Shown: positions 1 through 12,157, numbered from the stretch's first letter. The stretch: DNA of 64,000 nt from Rheum nobile (GCA_027886185.1 WOAB01000103.1:2170001-2234000), one strand, 5' to 3'. Notes: generated by a model not told the origin, from the sequence alone. Program-made: numbers and translations.

Positions 1-1362
1 TTGAGTCCTTTGTGTAAACATGGGTAGTTATTTTCCTAATTCTTGGGGGTGAAGTTTTATTTCTTGTTTAAACACAAGCTATTTTGTGCAATAACAAGAG
101 AAAAAGTAATGCACACTTGGGATACATACCCTGATACCCTCTCTGCGCTACTAGCCCCTTTGTTCACTGACTTGCGCCCAATAAATTTCAACACCTTTGT
201 TTCCAAATAGAACATTACCTACTAAATTGAATTTCCTAATTGCATTGAAAAAAGAAAATCTGCATAAACTACATTACAATGTAACCATCAATTCATATCA
301 TGATGATTAGTGGAAAATCATGATTTGCTAATTAGATATCCACTTCACAATATTCTTCATAGACATTTCATCAATTAATTTCACTTACTGAGTGAAACAG
401 TTTACAAGGTTCACATCACTTGATAAGCTGTAGTTTGGAGTTCTAAGTTTCATTCGATAAGCATATTTAAGGAAATGCAAACAAACATAACTTTGAAAGA
501 GAAATATATTTGGAAACATAGAGAAGTATCCAAAATGTTCTTCAGCGTAATAGCTTCAAAATCAGACACCAATATCTAGGCTCATAGTTACCGGACCTGG
601 ACCACCTTGTGAATCATGTTATTCTTTCTTGGTGGCAGATCAGCATTTAGAATGTAGATATATTAGAACAAAAGATAAAAGCTTAATTAAAAAACCCATT
701 GATTTGAGATACAAAATTGTAACTGAAGGAATGTTAGTGAAATGCAGGAGAAAGGGCCTAGAATCGAAAATGAATGGAAAGGCAGGGAAGAGAAGAGAGG
801 GCTAAGCGCAATCAACTAGTTATATGCTGGACAGGAGCTAGACAAAGGGGTGGGGGTCGTGGTGCGGGTGAGAGACCACGCATAAATATAAATGAAAATT
901 TTATTTTGAGTTATCTGAGAGTTATTTCAGCTTGAATTAAAGCTCCCTAACATATCAAATGACACTGCTATGAACCATATTATTCCTGAAGTGAAAAATC
1001 ATGTATGTGTATGTATACCATGAATTGGTGAAATACATTTAGTGTCCAGTATGCTGAACTGGAAGTTGAGAACTATAATTGTGGACTTAAAATTAGGAAA
1101 TATTGGCAGTATGGATTTTCAGAGGACTAATACTATTGTGGGTTAAAACATCAGGAAATATTTGCAGTAAGGAATTAAAAGGACTAAAACCAGCTCCAGC
1201 TTCCCACAATTATCACAGCATTCACATGAGAATGGGATTAAGATGACACATGACACATCATACCTCCATTCTGGGATTCCACAAACTCAATCCAGGAGTT
1301 CCGTCAATAAAATGGGCAGAAATATTGTTGCATTAATTTACATACTCATCAAATTCATTTAC
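1..1362 (-). other. SMU2 intron 4, partial
   Basis: This is the intron that follows the fourth coding exon of the minus-strand SMU2-like gene. It opens at 1362 with a GTAAATG donor and runs off the left edge, so it is at least 1.36 kb. I looked for the next conserved SMU2 block (the part after the acidic GEDDEDDG stretch) on the minus strand and did not find it. The sequence is AT-rich with no clear repeat. Confidence 0.6.
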
Positions 1363-3073
1363 CTTGATTTCCCATCATCTTCATCATCTTCTCCGTTATC
1401 CGGCTTTTTGTCCATCTCACTTCTGACTTTGTGAAGCAAAGCATAGTCCAAGCCCTTGACCAAGTGAGTGTGTTCAACATCACCTATACCAAAATATCAA
1501 CTGAGGCTTAGGAAAATGCAGCATTGAAAGATGGCCTATAGCTCAATAAATGGAACATGCGCTCAAGGTCAAAGACATGCTGCGAATTAACACTGATGTA
1601 AAGCTTAATATCCACGTCAAAACAAGAACTGCAGCTAAAGATGGCTTAAAATCAATAAGGGAAAAATATGACCTTAAGTATCAATTACATGCCTCTAAGT
1701 CTCTAAACTAGTATCAAAATAATAAACTAAGAATATGGTACATATATATGTAAAGAAAACTAAGAAGAGAATTCCAAGCCCTGCATCAATTTTTAAGCAA
1801 TTTCAGCCATATTACTTTCGAAATTTAATACTTTTGATATTCCATCAAATTTTTACTGCTTCAACTTTCTATAACTGATGAAAATTATAAAAATAAAACT
1901 GTTTGACAGGGAAAATTATATACATGCATCATAATGAAAAAGTAGTTTCAAAAATGAAGAAGTAGCATAGAATGAAAATTTCTCATAATTTGAGATAGCA
2001 GGATAAGATAAAAGAGGCCTTCTAATCTTGGAAATGATATTTAACCTTGAAAATTGTATTTTTATAATTAATTATTCATCATATCACCAAAATACATCAG
2101 TCTCTTCATCCAATTTTTACTAGGTTTTAGAGAGTTTGAAGATATAATGAAAATTTCAAAAGTAGAATGCACAAGGCTGAAACTGCTCAAAGCTTCAAGG
2201 TAGCGTGATCAAATTTTCTCAACAGAAAAATCATTTACTTCACCGGAGTAGACCTTTAAATACTATCAGTATAGAGATCCTAGAATGAAAATAAATAAAT
2301 AAATGGGAGCTGCAAGAGATCTCTATTGACAGATTACAATTTTCAACTTTAGCATAGTAAAGATACAAACCTCCGAGATATTTGCTCTTCTCAATAGATA
2401 GTTTCTGTGCATCCTCTGACCTAAAAAAAATAATATGACAAAGTAAAATATATCACTTGTTTGAGAAGATTGAAAATTATAGCAATTTAAATGCCAAAGA
2501 TTATGCAATTCTTCACCTAATTTCAACTGCTCCAGGAGGAGCAACTGCATGAAAAGCCAAGTCAGTCGGCTCATAATCAGGATTTTGGTCCTCTCTACGC
2601 TCCTTTGCACGGTCCCGATACTTTGGAAGCTCTGGCTCTTCAGCCTTCTCCTCCCTGCAAATTATTCAAATTTATATCCTCTGTTTTAGCTCAGCTTTTG
2701 GGAGAAAAATCAGAATAAAGTAGTTAAATTGTGTTTCTTAAGTAATTCACAAATATGAAAGATTTCCTATAACCATTTACATAGCAACTCGTAATTCATA
2801 CCCAGATATTCAAAATCCACATAAAAACATGTCGAAATCAGTCCCTTACAAAACTCATTATCCTCGATGCCTTGATTCACTTCACATAACGGATAAAAAC
2901 AAATTCTAACAGATAACACAATCTAAACAAAGGCACATAAGCGAAAATCAAAGTGCACAAAAAGCTTTCCACACTCCTGAGGAAGTATGAGTTCTACAAG
3001 TTCAAATGCGAAGTCCGAAAGCTTACTTGCGACGCTGAACCCTTTCTTTGTAGTGGTTTTTGTTGGAAGGCAT
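1363..3073 (-). CDS. SMU2: SMU2/RED-like splicing factor, N-terminal exons (partial)
   Basis: Four coding exons are visible: 3027-3073, 2517-2654, 2371-2420 and 1363-1483. All have GT-AG borders and phases that join cleanly (47+138+50+121 nt, 118 complete codons). The product starts MPSNKNHYKERVQRRK, then has the conserved PKYRDRAKERREDQNPDY block, FHAVAPPGAVEIR, KLSIEKSKYLGGDVEHTHLVKGLDYALL and an acidic GEDDEDDG tail. These are the RED-protein N-terminal hallmarks of plant SMU2 and of animal RED/IK. SMU2 partners SMU1 in the spliceosome and affects splice-site choice in the nucleus (family knowledge). The start is the first ATG and begins the conserved N-terminus. The C-terminal part, including any RED-type repeat, lies beyond the left edge. 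No frameshift or stop is seen. Confidence 0.9.
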
Positions 3074-3328
3074 TGTAGAGGCTGACAATACAAAACCCTA
3101 TTTAACGGATTACAGGTGGACAGAGCTGAATATGGAAAATTAGGGCAGCCTATTTGTATTTCAATTCAATTAACCCAACAAAGGGGCCGACGCCAGCTAG
3201 CGGCGGTGGCGGTGGTTGCTTCGCCTTCGATCTCTATTCTTCGTTCGGAAGTCCGTCCCCCTACTCCCCTGGCCTTCTCCTCACCTCTCTGATTTTATAT
3301 TTGTAAAAAAAAATCAACAACCTCTAGA
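3074..3328 (-). promoter_or_regulatory. SMU2 5' UTR and proximal promoter
   Basis: This is the sequence upstream of the SMU2 start codon on the minus strand. It contains a short GC-rich patch around 3185-3225 (GGCGGTGGCGGTGG-like) and pyrimidine-rich DNA that fits a 5' UTR. I cannot place the transcription start. Confidence 0.4.
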
Positions 3329-3348
3329 AAACTCAAGTTGCTGTTAAC

Positions 3349-3382
<34 letters not shown>

Positions 3383-3390
3383 AAGTTGCT
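3329..3390 (+). repeat. Tiny poly(A) retroposon with 14-bp target duplication
   Basis: A run of 30 A (3350-3379) is preceded by a few bases (GTTAACC) and bracketed by a direct repeat AAACTCAAGTTGCT at 3329-3342 and 3377-3390. A poly(A) tract between long direct repeats is the signature of target-primed retroposition (LINE/SINE machinery). Almost no element body remains, so this looks like an extreme 5' truncation. It sits about 260-320 bp upstream of the SMU2 start codon. Confidence 0.55.
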
Positions 3391-3496
3391 CCATCCGAAC
3401 CGAGTTGGAAAGGAAAAAATTCGGAACTGCTGCCTGTGACACAAAGTTTGGCCAAATTTTATGTTTTTCTCTTATACTAGCTTAAATTTATGAAAT

Positions 3497-3734
3497 TGTC
3501 ATGAAAAATTAAGGTGAATTGTTTATCTTTTATCATATATTTGGTTTATACGGTCTTTTTATAATTGTGACTTTTACGGTCCTTAAGAATCAGAATGATA
3601 TATACGACGGGATGACTTTAGTCTTTTTATCCGATAAGTCAAGATTTTGGCTATAAAGGCAAATGTAATCTTATGTAAAATTCATTCATGAATTGAACGA
3701 AGTTTTTCTTCAGTTTGTTCAAAATCTTATAACA
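3497..3734 (+). repeat. 5' LTR of the degenerate copia element
   Basis: It starts TGTCATGAAAAATTAAGG and ends CTTATAACA. It matches the 3' LTR at 18885-19091 along most of its length, for example in the block around GATATATACGACRGGATGAC and in the end block CAGTTTGTTCAAAATCT. About 30 bp of length difference and many substitutions point to an old insertion. The next bases, TGTTATCAACACGAG, are the likely primer-binding region. Confidence 0.75.
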
Positions 3735-5026
3735 TGTTATCAACACGAGAGTATTAAAACACTAACTGAGTTAGGCAAGATCATCAAGGTATAAGCTATA
3801 CCCGTTTTTATTTTCTCTAATCAAATGGTTTAAAGAAATCATGTCGTATGAAAAGTATGCTATGTAGTTGCCCAAAATCGGGATCTTCTACATTAGAAAC
3901 TCGTAAAAACGCTTGAATTTCTTCTACCATTTTGTGGCTCGATGAACGAGAGCAAACATCAAAATTATTTTCACAAAGGAACAAACACCTCGGTATTTTA
4001 TTAGATCCGAACACATATTACAACTAAATCGAGTTTTACATCCAAAATCAAAATATAAACTCCTAGTTTATATAAGATCTAAACTAAAGCCGGTTTTACA
4101 TACCTCATTGTTGGATCTTTCCAAAACGCCTAAAATCCTAGGCTTTTCTTACAGTGTTCTTCAATATCCTTTGCGCATAGCCCGTAGAAACTCTTGAATC
4201 ATTAGAAAAAGAACTATGTAGATAAGTATGGTGCAAATGGTAATCTCGATTATAACTCGATTAGAAGGAGACATGGCGGTCGGAGAAGGAGGAGGAGACG
4301 AAGGTGTTAGAGGATAAGGATAAAAAAATTAGTAGTGAATATTTAAAAGTGATAAAGGGGTAATAGTAAAAGATTAAAAGAATGAGAGAAATAGAAGAAG
4401 TATTAAGTTACCTATAAGAACTTATAACCACTATTGCCACAAGATTTACAAAAGCTTGATTTTCCTCTATTGAAAGCTTAAAATGATTCTTCTTCTTGAA
4501 AGTAAAATTTATTCCCGCAAGATGCAAAAGGTTTAAAAGCTTTTACAATAAAATAGAACCTATATGCTTTAATATTAATATATCTTGTCTTGCATGTACA
4601 CTTTACGTGGAAAATGGATTTCAAAAGCAAGAGTCTCATTTTACAAACCATTTATCATCATGTGACAACTCTACAAGATACAAATCTAATCACTATTTAT
4701 CTACTATTCATAGAAATGACAATATATATGTCATCATGACTTATATAAATTAAAAGTTTACTTTTCTTGTCATCTCAATTAATCCACATACATATGCTAT
4801 ATAATATACATCATTGTTTAAACATATGTGGTTATACTACCTATATACATGCATACAAGTATGAATACATGACATTTCATGCATGTGACATTTAATTCAA
4901 ATTCAATATAGGTAAGTTACATATAATGTTAGCATAAAATTATAAAATTATGTACATACTTAACATTCAAAGTTTTGTTAATTTAAATAATAATTAATAT
5001 AAGTGTTAAATTTTATAATTAACCCA
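3735..5026 (+). other. Long AT-rich leader of the copia element
   Basis: This 1.3-kb stretch between the 5' LTR and the gag start is much longer than the leader of a typical copia element. Most is AT-rich and non-coding. The part around 3880-4320 is more complex and, read on the minus strand, contains a short ORF. An additional old insertion or captured sequence is possible, but I see no clear target duplication. Confidence 0.4.
4161..4274 (-). CDS. Hypothetical 37-residue hydrophobic peptide ORF
   Basis: A short minus-strand ORF starts at ATG 4274 and ends at TGA 4161. The peptide begins MSPSNRV, has a hydrophobic core (roughly residues 8-26, rich in I, L, V and T) and a basic tail RAMRKGY, so it looks like a small single-pass membrane peptide. 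Upstream on the same strand is pyrimidine-rich 5'-UTR-like DNA; downstream there is a GAG|GTATG splice-donor-like site. I do not recognise the peptide. It may be chance, or a fragment of a host gene captured in the copia leader. Confidence 0.2.
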   Translation of the reverse strand: MSPSNRVIIEITICTILIYIVLFLMIQEFLRAMRKGY

Positions 5027-7132
5027 ATGACAAATATTGCAAAGCGAGAGTCTGGTATTCTCGACTTATCCGGCCAAATATATCTGGAATGGAGGGTTGA
5101 TGCACTGGCGCACCTCCAAGCTAATGGTCTACAAGAGACGATCAAAGAAATTGATAGTACTTCCCCCGCAAGATAAGGCTAGGGCGATTATCTTTCTTCG
5201 TCATCATATTCATGAAAGCCTAAAATCTGAATATCTGCTAATGGAATATCCTAAAGACTTATGGGAAAGCTTGGAGCAAAGGTGATACGATCGAGGATCG
5301 AGGGGCCTTCGGTGCAAGGAATTGCTCTTCAATGTCTCCCAAAGCAAGAGAACACGACAATAAGCTTCCAGAATTCCGGACTGACTTCAACAGGATCGTT
5401 CTCTCTGCTCCGAACTCCGAATTGGATGATTCTAAATCCCAGGGTTATATATGGACGTCTAGATGCTGTCCTCAAAATTTGAGCGAAATTGAATCACGGA
5501 AACGAAAGTTATAGCGCTTTTACTGAGGGGTCACTGAGAGTTCCGAAAAGGACTTCAGCGAGATGATTGTTGTGGATGTTGGTGGTTGGCGTGAAAATGG
5601 AGATGGAAGTTGATGGATATGTCTTCTCTTGGTTGGATATGACTCACCAACAAGAGTAGACTCGATCGATCCTTCAAGATATGACTCACTCAAAGGATTC
5701 AATCAAAGGAAAGCCTTGATATTACTCACAAGGAAAGGAGAGGAGACGATCTTGGTCAGACTAATTCTGATTTTTCATATGCTTCAAAGGTTCCCCATTA
5801 CAAGGTACCAGGCAGCGTTTATAAGCTGCAAAGAAACTGAAATAAAGCACTACTCTAAGCACTACTTCTAACGTCCACTAGCTTACCCACTAACTAAGTC
5901 ACTAGTTGGATTTTAGGGAAATAAAATCCAAGAATTAAAAAATGCAGAAAACAAATTAAAACCTGCTCCTAAAATGTCTCAAAATACTTAAATAGTTAAG
6001 CCCAACACTTGGTAGAAATTGGACTTAAGCAATACGGACATCTTGACAAGTGAAAGGCCGCTCTCGGAGCTTCGGGCGTGTCACAAGTAGTGACACCGGC
6101 TCAATGGTGAGTTGGCTCGGCACTTCTTGGTTCATTGAGCTCAGGTGGTGTCAAGGGCTCCATAGGAGGCTTGGTGGTCAAGTCAAGTGGAGAGGTGACC
6201 ATAGGACTTGAAGGGGAGCTCTCGGACGCCGTCGCCGGATTAGGATTTGCGGTTGCATCTTCCGGATTTGGTTCTGACTTTGAATCATCACGGTCTTCTT
6301 GTCACTCTTGATGTTGAACTTCACTTGGCTTCTCTTGATGGTACCCATGGTCACATCAAAAGGTATGGCCATCAATAGAAGGTCCTACTCCCAAAAGCGA
6401 CATATGATTGGGTGAATTTAAGGTTTCAAGACTTTAAATCAGTCAGTGACTATAATCATGCTTTGTTCTGTATAACATCTCAACTACGCTTGTGTGGGCA
6501 CATAGTCACTGAAGAGAACATGCTGGATAAAACCTATTCGACCATGCATGCTTCCAACGTATTGTTACAACAACAATACAAGGAAAGAAAATTTTAAAAA
6601 GTATTATGATATGATATCAGTATTACTTGTGGTTGAGTAGAACAATGAGCTCCTTATGAAAAACCACAACATGGGGCCAACATGTGATGCATCGTACCAT
6701 GAAACAAATGCAACACATGGAGTGTTTCTAGGTCCTTATGTCGCCCAGAAAGATGGTAGCGGGCATCAAGCTAATCAGACACGACGGTGGTCGTGGCCGT
6801 GGTCGTGGGCGTGGTAGAGGTACGGGTAATTATCAAAGACAACCTGCTTCTGAAGCATCCTCTTCTAGGGGGAATGAGAACCAAATGGTCCTACATGGCC
6901 TTCCCAAAAATCCAAATATGTATGCTACAAATGTGGCATGACAGGTCACTAGGCAAAGGTATGTCGTATAGCCACAGCCAACCACTTGGTTGATTTATAC
7001 TCGGATTCCCGGAAGAATAAGGGGAAGAACGCGGAGACTCATTTTGACGACGATACCTCCCCTATACCCAATTTGGACGTCTCTAACTTCATCATAGATG
7101 ATGAATTTGGGATCAATGAGAGTATCAACTAA
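5027..7132 (+). pseudogene. copia gag, broken and interrupted
   Basis: The start MTNIAKRESGILDLSGQ is a copia gag N-terminus. A frameshift near 5170 is followed by the RAIIFLRHHIHESLK...LWESLEQ block. A solo LTR (5283-6358) interrupts the frame there; gag resumes before 6412 with YDWVNLRFQDFKSVSDYN and continues through QLRLCGHIVTEENMLDKTYST. Further stops occur near 6596. A Gly/Arg-rich stretch (6795-6830) precedes a zinc knuckle beginning CYKCGMTGH near 6921. The reading frame appears to end at the TAA 7130-7132. Packaging of the element's RNA would have been its role; it cannot be made intact now. Confidence 0.75.
5283..6358. mobile_element. Solo LTR inserted in copia gag (TSD AAAGG)
   Basis: A 1,076-bp block beginning TGATACGATC and ending GTCACATCA is bracketed by the 5-bp direct repeat AAAGG (5278-5282 and 6359-6363). 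On removing it plus one repeat copy, the gag frame reads through (...LEQR|YGHQ...). TG...CA ends, a 5-bp TSD and no internal coding domains indicate a solo LTR. A roughly 70-bp part (about 5378-5448) resembles a block in the 2.5-kb LTRs at 9705-9770. The parent family was not identified. Confidence 0.75.
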
Positions 7133-7275
7133 ATACTAGTAGTTATCTTTTTAATGTAATATATTGCGGTGTGTTGTATTTCCTTATCATCAGACATGTA
7201 TCATATTGCTACCTTGTTGTGTCATAAATAAATTGTTCGTTAAGTTTGTAATCATATTTTCTTTATTTTAAAGAT

Positions 7276-7595
7276 ATGGATGTAACTAAAGATGTATCAA
7301 GTGGCAAGGATCAATGTCTAGTGGACAGTGCCACTACGCACACCATCTTAAGAAATAAAGAATACTTTACACAATTGACATTACTTGAAGCAAATGTCAA
7401 TACAATTTCAGGTGTGACAAAACTTATTGAAGGCTTTGGAAGAGCTTGTGTTTTGCTCTCCAAAGGAACAAAGTTATTAATTATGATGCATTATATTTGA
7501 CTAAATCTCGAAGAAACTTATTGAGTTTCAAGGATTTGCGTCAAAATGAGTTTCATATAGAAATTGTGAATGAAAATGACAAAGAATATTTGTGC
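7276..7595 (+). pseudogene. copia protease region, broken
   Basis: The frame encodes CLVDSATTHTILRNKEYFTQ, the copia-type aspartic protease region with its D-S-A-T-T-H active-site block, followed by TISG. The frame shifts near 7470 and is then cut by the nested element at 7595. After that element, the frame resumes at 14748 in the pre-integrase region. Confidence 0.7.
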
Positions 7596-10109
7596 TGTAA
7601 CACCCCCTTATTTTACCCCATTTGAAAGCGCTACTGCCGATGACCCCGGACGTAAACCCCGAAGTCACCCCAGGCTTTTCCGACGTCATAACTGACTTAA
7701 AACACAGTTACAATACTAAAATCATAACTTTTATTAAACCACATGGTCGCGGAATTACACGATTCCTAAAACGACCCAATTTCATCAGAAATACAAAATA
7801 GCACAGCGGAAATCTTTTAAATACAAAGCGACAAAACAACTTGTCGAAAACAAAACACCGTTCATCTTCATAGTCATTCTAGCCTTCTTAGATCTGCAAC
7901 ATACCTGATGTGCCGAATCGGACGGATGACACCAGCCAACCATGCAAGGAATATAACGGTTGGTCAGTCTAATGAAAGACTACGCAAGGGTACAAAGCAG
8001 AGTGATTCGAAGCAGTCGTATTAGGTTAGACTCATCGTTCCTCGAATAATAACCGAGTACGCTAGTCAACCATCATACTCCTACTAGAATATATAAAACA
8101 GCATGAACAAGAGAAGATTCTGGAGACCGAGTCTCACAACAATTAATCCCAAAAGAAGACTCCAAATGAAATGAGCCTTAAAGGAAACAATGACAAATGT
8201 TGGGAAACTTAATTTATAATATACACACAATCACAGAATCACAGTATCGCATTCGAGCGATCTACAACTAAGACGAGCTTTCCTAGCTGCACTAGCGCCT
8301 AGCTGCAATACTCGCCAAACATTTTAAATAATTGCTTACTCATACGGCACTTTATATTAAGGTCAAGGCATTTTCATTATGTGCATACTCATGGCACGTA
8401 TCTTATTAAATGTCAACACACACACACACATCACGTTACAAACTTTTATGATCTGCTCGTCCCGAGACGAGAGATCCTTGGGAATACTCCCTAGATTTGT
8501 GACACTAGCTAAGTGTACCACCTCTATACCCGAGTATAGAGGCTAGTCATGACTCACCAATGGTATTAGGGTCTCAATGCCCTTTTCTCCATTTAATTAT
8601 CAAGAAACGACTGGACCTCCATCCATCATCCCTACGAATACTCGTGCTAACTAAACAGTTCAACACAGTCAACATCATATCAAATCAAAGCCATCAAGGC
8701 CAACATCATAGATCTAACAATCTATATATATATATATATCAAAATAGCATTGCTACTAACAGTATATGCAACCTATTATAATCTTTTTATATGAATTTCA
8801 CCTTTAAAATCCACAACAAAACCATTATGAACATAATAGCACTGTATCTAGCAATATACAACCTATTATAACAACACTTCTTTTATCAAATAGTTGATCA
8901 AAACTGTTCCCAATATAAACAAGAAATCATCCCAAATTAATTAACAACAAACAATTGATAATTAATGAAAGTATGGAATGATGAGCAAGAGCGAACCGCC
9001 ACTTGCCTAAATCCACAGAAGCTTAAGCAAAGCTTAGAGACAACGGGCTCCTGGATCTGAAACTGGAGCAAATCTTGGATAATAAATCCCTAAGAAATGG
9101 CCCATAACAAGACCCTAAGTTAGATTCAATACACTTATATATGAATCTAAAAGAATATAAGAAGAAACAAAGGAAATAAGCCAAAGCCCAAGGCCAAACC
9201 ACACAAAACACCTCTCGGACAAGCCTTGCCGCGGGTGCGGTAGAGGACTGCCGCGGGGTGCGGTGGGGTGCCCAGAGAAAGCTCGAAGAACAGCCATGGC
9301 GGGGAAGAAAAATTACCCAAATCGTGAAGGCTTTGTTTTGCATTCGAATGACCTCAAAACACCTCAAAGCTTTAGTCTAACACTTGGGCAACCTTCTCCA
9401 ACTCGTGAGCCTTCTCGAATCGAGCTCCAACAGTCCCGAAAATGGCAAATTCAGAGGGGAGAAAAACAGAGAAAATGAAGAGAAAAGAAGGAAGAAGAAG
9501 AGCTTCGGGTTTACCCCTTTTATAGCCCAAATCCGAGCCTCCTCATGGGAAACAAGAAGGGGACAAGGGGACAAGGCAAAAGAGCCAAGTGGAGCAAGTG
9601 GCCAAAAGGATAGAATTTCGGAAATCTTATCGCGAAGACGAAGCTGTCAGCGCTCGCCGCGGGTGCGGTCATGCTCTCACCGCGGGTGCGGTCGTGACCA
9701 TCAGGAAATCGTCCTGACTTCGACGGGGCCGTTCTCTCAGCTCCGAACTCCAAATGAGGTGATTCCAAATCGAGGAGTTAGATCTAGAAGTCTATTTTAA
9801 TCCTTCCAAATTTCACATTGAATGGATCATGGAATAAAAAGTTATGATGATTTTGCTAAAAGGTCGCACTTGTATGGGCGAGGAAAGTATGGGTACGAGT
9901 TCTTTTAACCCCGGGTTAAATATATTCGTACACTAACGATATATTAACCCCAAAAACACTTCAACTGTATTATATAATGCTCGGAAAATTTTACAGAGCT
10001 CAGAACATATTACAGAATGTCCGATCTTCTCTGAATTAAATTCGTCTAGCAATCCGGGCATAAGAAAAATAAAATTTCAAAATACCCTTAAAAATTACGG
10101 GGTATTACA
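7596..10109 (-). repeat. 3' LTR of the gag-only element (2,514 bp)
   Basis: On the plus strand it begins TGTAACACCCCC and ends GGGGTATTACA. It is matched almost base for base by 12221-14742. It contains a CA repeat near 8420, a TA repeat near 8725, and two pairs of a GC-rich imperfect palindrome (CCGCGGGTGCGGT-like) at 9229-9264 and 9656-9692. ORFs of up to 114 codons inside it are present in both LTRs but show no recognisable protein. Confidence 0.9.
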
Positions 10110-10474
10110 TTACTACCCCCTTATTATAAGTTTCGACCCCGAAACTTGCATTATCAAGGCCGACAACAAGTAGGGAAAGTATCTAAGTACACCCGTCTCA
10201 GTCTCCCAAGTAACCTATTCGGTTTCTAACTTGGAGCACAAAACTCGTACCAAAGGTACCACCTTGCTACGCAGCTGTCTCAAACTTCACCCTGAATGGT
10301 AATCGAGACATCTGACAAACGCTTGGTTCAAACCAAATATTTATATTAGCAAGAATATTTACAACAAAAGTTTTACAACCTTGCTGCGTTCTTAAACTTA
10401 CTAACACAACTTGTTCAAATCAAAAGACTGGGTATACACCCACATCTACAACCTACAAACAACAACAGAAAGCT

Positions 10475-11799
10475 TTAAGCAAATGGAACATCAGGCCCAT
10501 CCGCCTCACGTATCACGTAAAGACGTTGACCTTGACTTCCCGAAGCTACTGGGGCCTTGCCCTTATTCTGTGCAGTTGTTTGCATTGAAGGACTAGGAGC
10601 TTCCACCGGTTTATACTCAAGCCGGTTATTCTGATTAGCAGTCATTTGTTGTGACTCCAGTCCTTTTTGCCTTTCCAGCCAACAGAACTTCTGCAAGTGT
10701 CCAAACTTTCCACAGCCAAAGCATGCCTTATTTTCCTTCTGACACACACTGTTCTTGTGCCCAACGGCACCACAATTGTAACACCGAATCTGACTCTGGT
10801 CCTGACCCGATCGTTGTGTCGACCCTCCTTGAGTCATCTCTGTCTTTGCCTTGCTTGACTTAGCAAGGTTAGACGGTGGCGCAAGACGTTTAAATCCGCT
10901 CGCCTGAGATTGATCTTGCATTGACTTCTGATGATTCCTCTTCTTGGTTGACTCTTCCAGAGTTACTTCCAACTTGTAGGCTACATCCACATATTACTCT
11001 AAAGTAGAACATCCGTGACGCACCATCAGTGGCTTAATGTTTGGACCCATCCACTCATGGAAGTGCCAGATCTTCTCCTCCTCGCTGGTTACATACGACC
11101 CATCATATTGCAACAAATGATTGAACTTAGTCGCAAGCTCAGCGACTTTCAATCCCTCCGTCTCAGGATGCAAAACTCCTTGTGCTTCTCGTCCCTCATA
11201 GCTCGGGAAAAGAAACGGTCCATCATCTTCGTCTTGAACATAGCCCAATTCAAATCAGCCCGATCAGCCAACCCAGTGTTCTCCCACCATTCACTAGTTT
11301 CTTCTTTCAACTGAAGAGAGGCTATTTGCACTTTCTCTGCCTCGGTGCAATCCACGTTACGGAACAACCGCTCCATGTGGGAAAACCAATGAGCAGCTCT
11401 AACTCGCTCTCCTTTTCCATCATAATGGTCAGGTCTCAAAGAGTTAATGGTCTTCAACACTCGACCATAATCACCTCTCTTCCTGACCGCTTCTTCTCTG
11501 TGTACATAAACAGCTGGCTCCTCAAATCTAGGAACCACTGGGGGAATCGGCACAGCTTGTGCCTGTGGTGCGGCAGGTTGCCTAGCCTCGGCGAGTACTT
11601 GCATCATTATCTCCCGAATAGCTGTAACAGCTGCTGCATCAAAAACTACTGGACCGTTGGCCGTAGCTTGGCCATTGCCTCCCGGATTATTCTGTGACAT
11701 TGACTCGTGTTCTTCTACACGGTTCAGGTCGTCCCTTATGATTGGCCTTGGATTGCTTGGCCCAGCACTAGCGCGTATGATATTCCTTGTATTCGCCAT
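10475..11799 (-). pseudogene. Ty3/gypsy-type gag, broken
   Basis: The minus-strand frame starts MANTRNIIRASAGPSNPRP at 11799 and includes a Retrotrans_gag region (HWFSHMERLFRNVDCTEAEK, SEWWENTG). It shifts frame near 11150-11250, continues as ELATKFNHLLQYDGSYVTSEEEK, meets a stop at 10994, and resumes as a third segment ending at 10475. That last segment has two zinc knuckles, CYNCGAVGHKNSVC and CFGCGKFGHLQKFC. At least one frameshift and one stop therefore break it. The double-knuckle layout is a gypsy/chromovirus-like gag trait. No pol follows. Confidence 0.85.
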
Positions 11800-12157
11800 C
11801 TATTTACCGATCAAATCCCAAGTATTAATATCTTTTCCATAATACTTATCATGATAAAGTCACTTGGAATAGATCAACTTGGTAACGTTCCTAGATGAAC
11901 ACCAAACTGGAATACTTAGGTTCTACAACCTCAAATCCTGACAAGAGAACTGAAAACTCAAGTCTAACTGGAGATGGCAAAACTACCTTGACTTCTTCCG
12001 AGTCCTTCTGAAGAGAACAGAATGCACCCCTAACTACGGGTGACAAACAGAGAATCTTAGTCTTTCTAGACACAGAAGCAAACTTCCGTATCAGACTGTA
12101 GAAGGCACGACTATGAACGGCTTTTTATTTGAAAAATTCAGAGCTCTTGGAAAACAT

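Noticed and set aside
590..655. Possible SMU2 exon on the minus strand (reads ...ADLPPRKNNMIHKVVQVR)
   Set aside because: No acceptor with a pyrimidine tract precedes it, the frame ends at a stop, and it does not match the conserved SMU2 block expected next.
8410..8745. CA and TA microsatellites in the 2.5-kb LTR
   Set aside because: They are ordinary simple repeats, present in both LTRs. They were noted in the LTR entry but are not of separate interest.
9023..9367. 114-codon ORF repeated at 13648-13992
   Set aside because: It lies in both LTRs of one element, so its conservation is due to LTR identity. It matches no protein and overlaps the palindromes.
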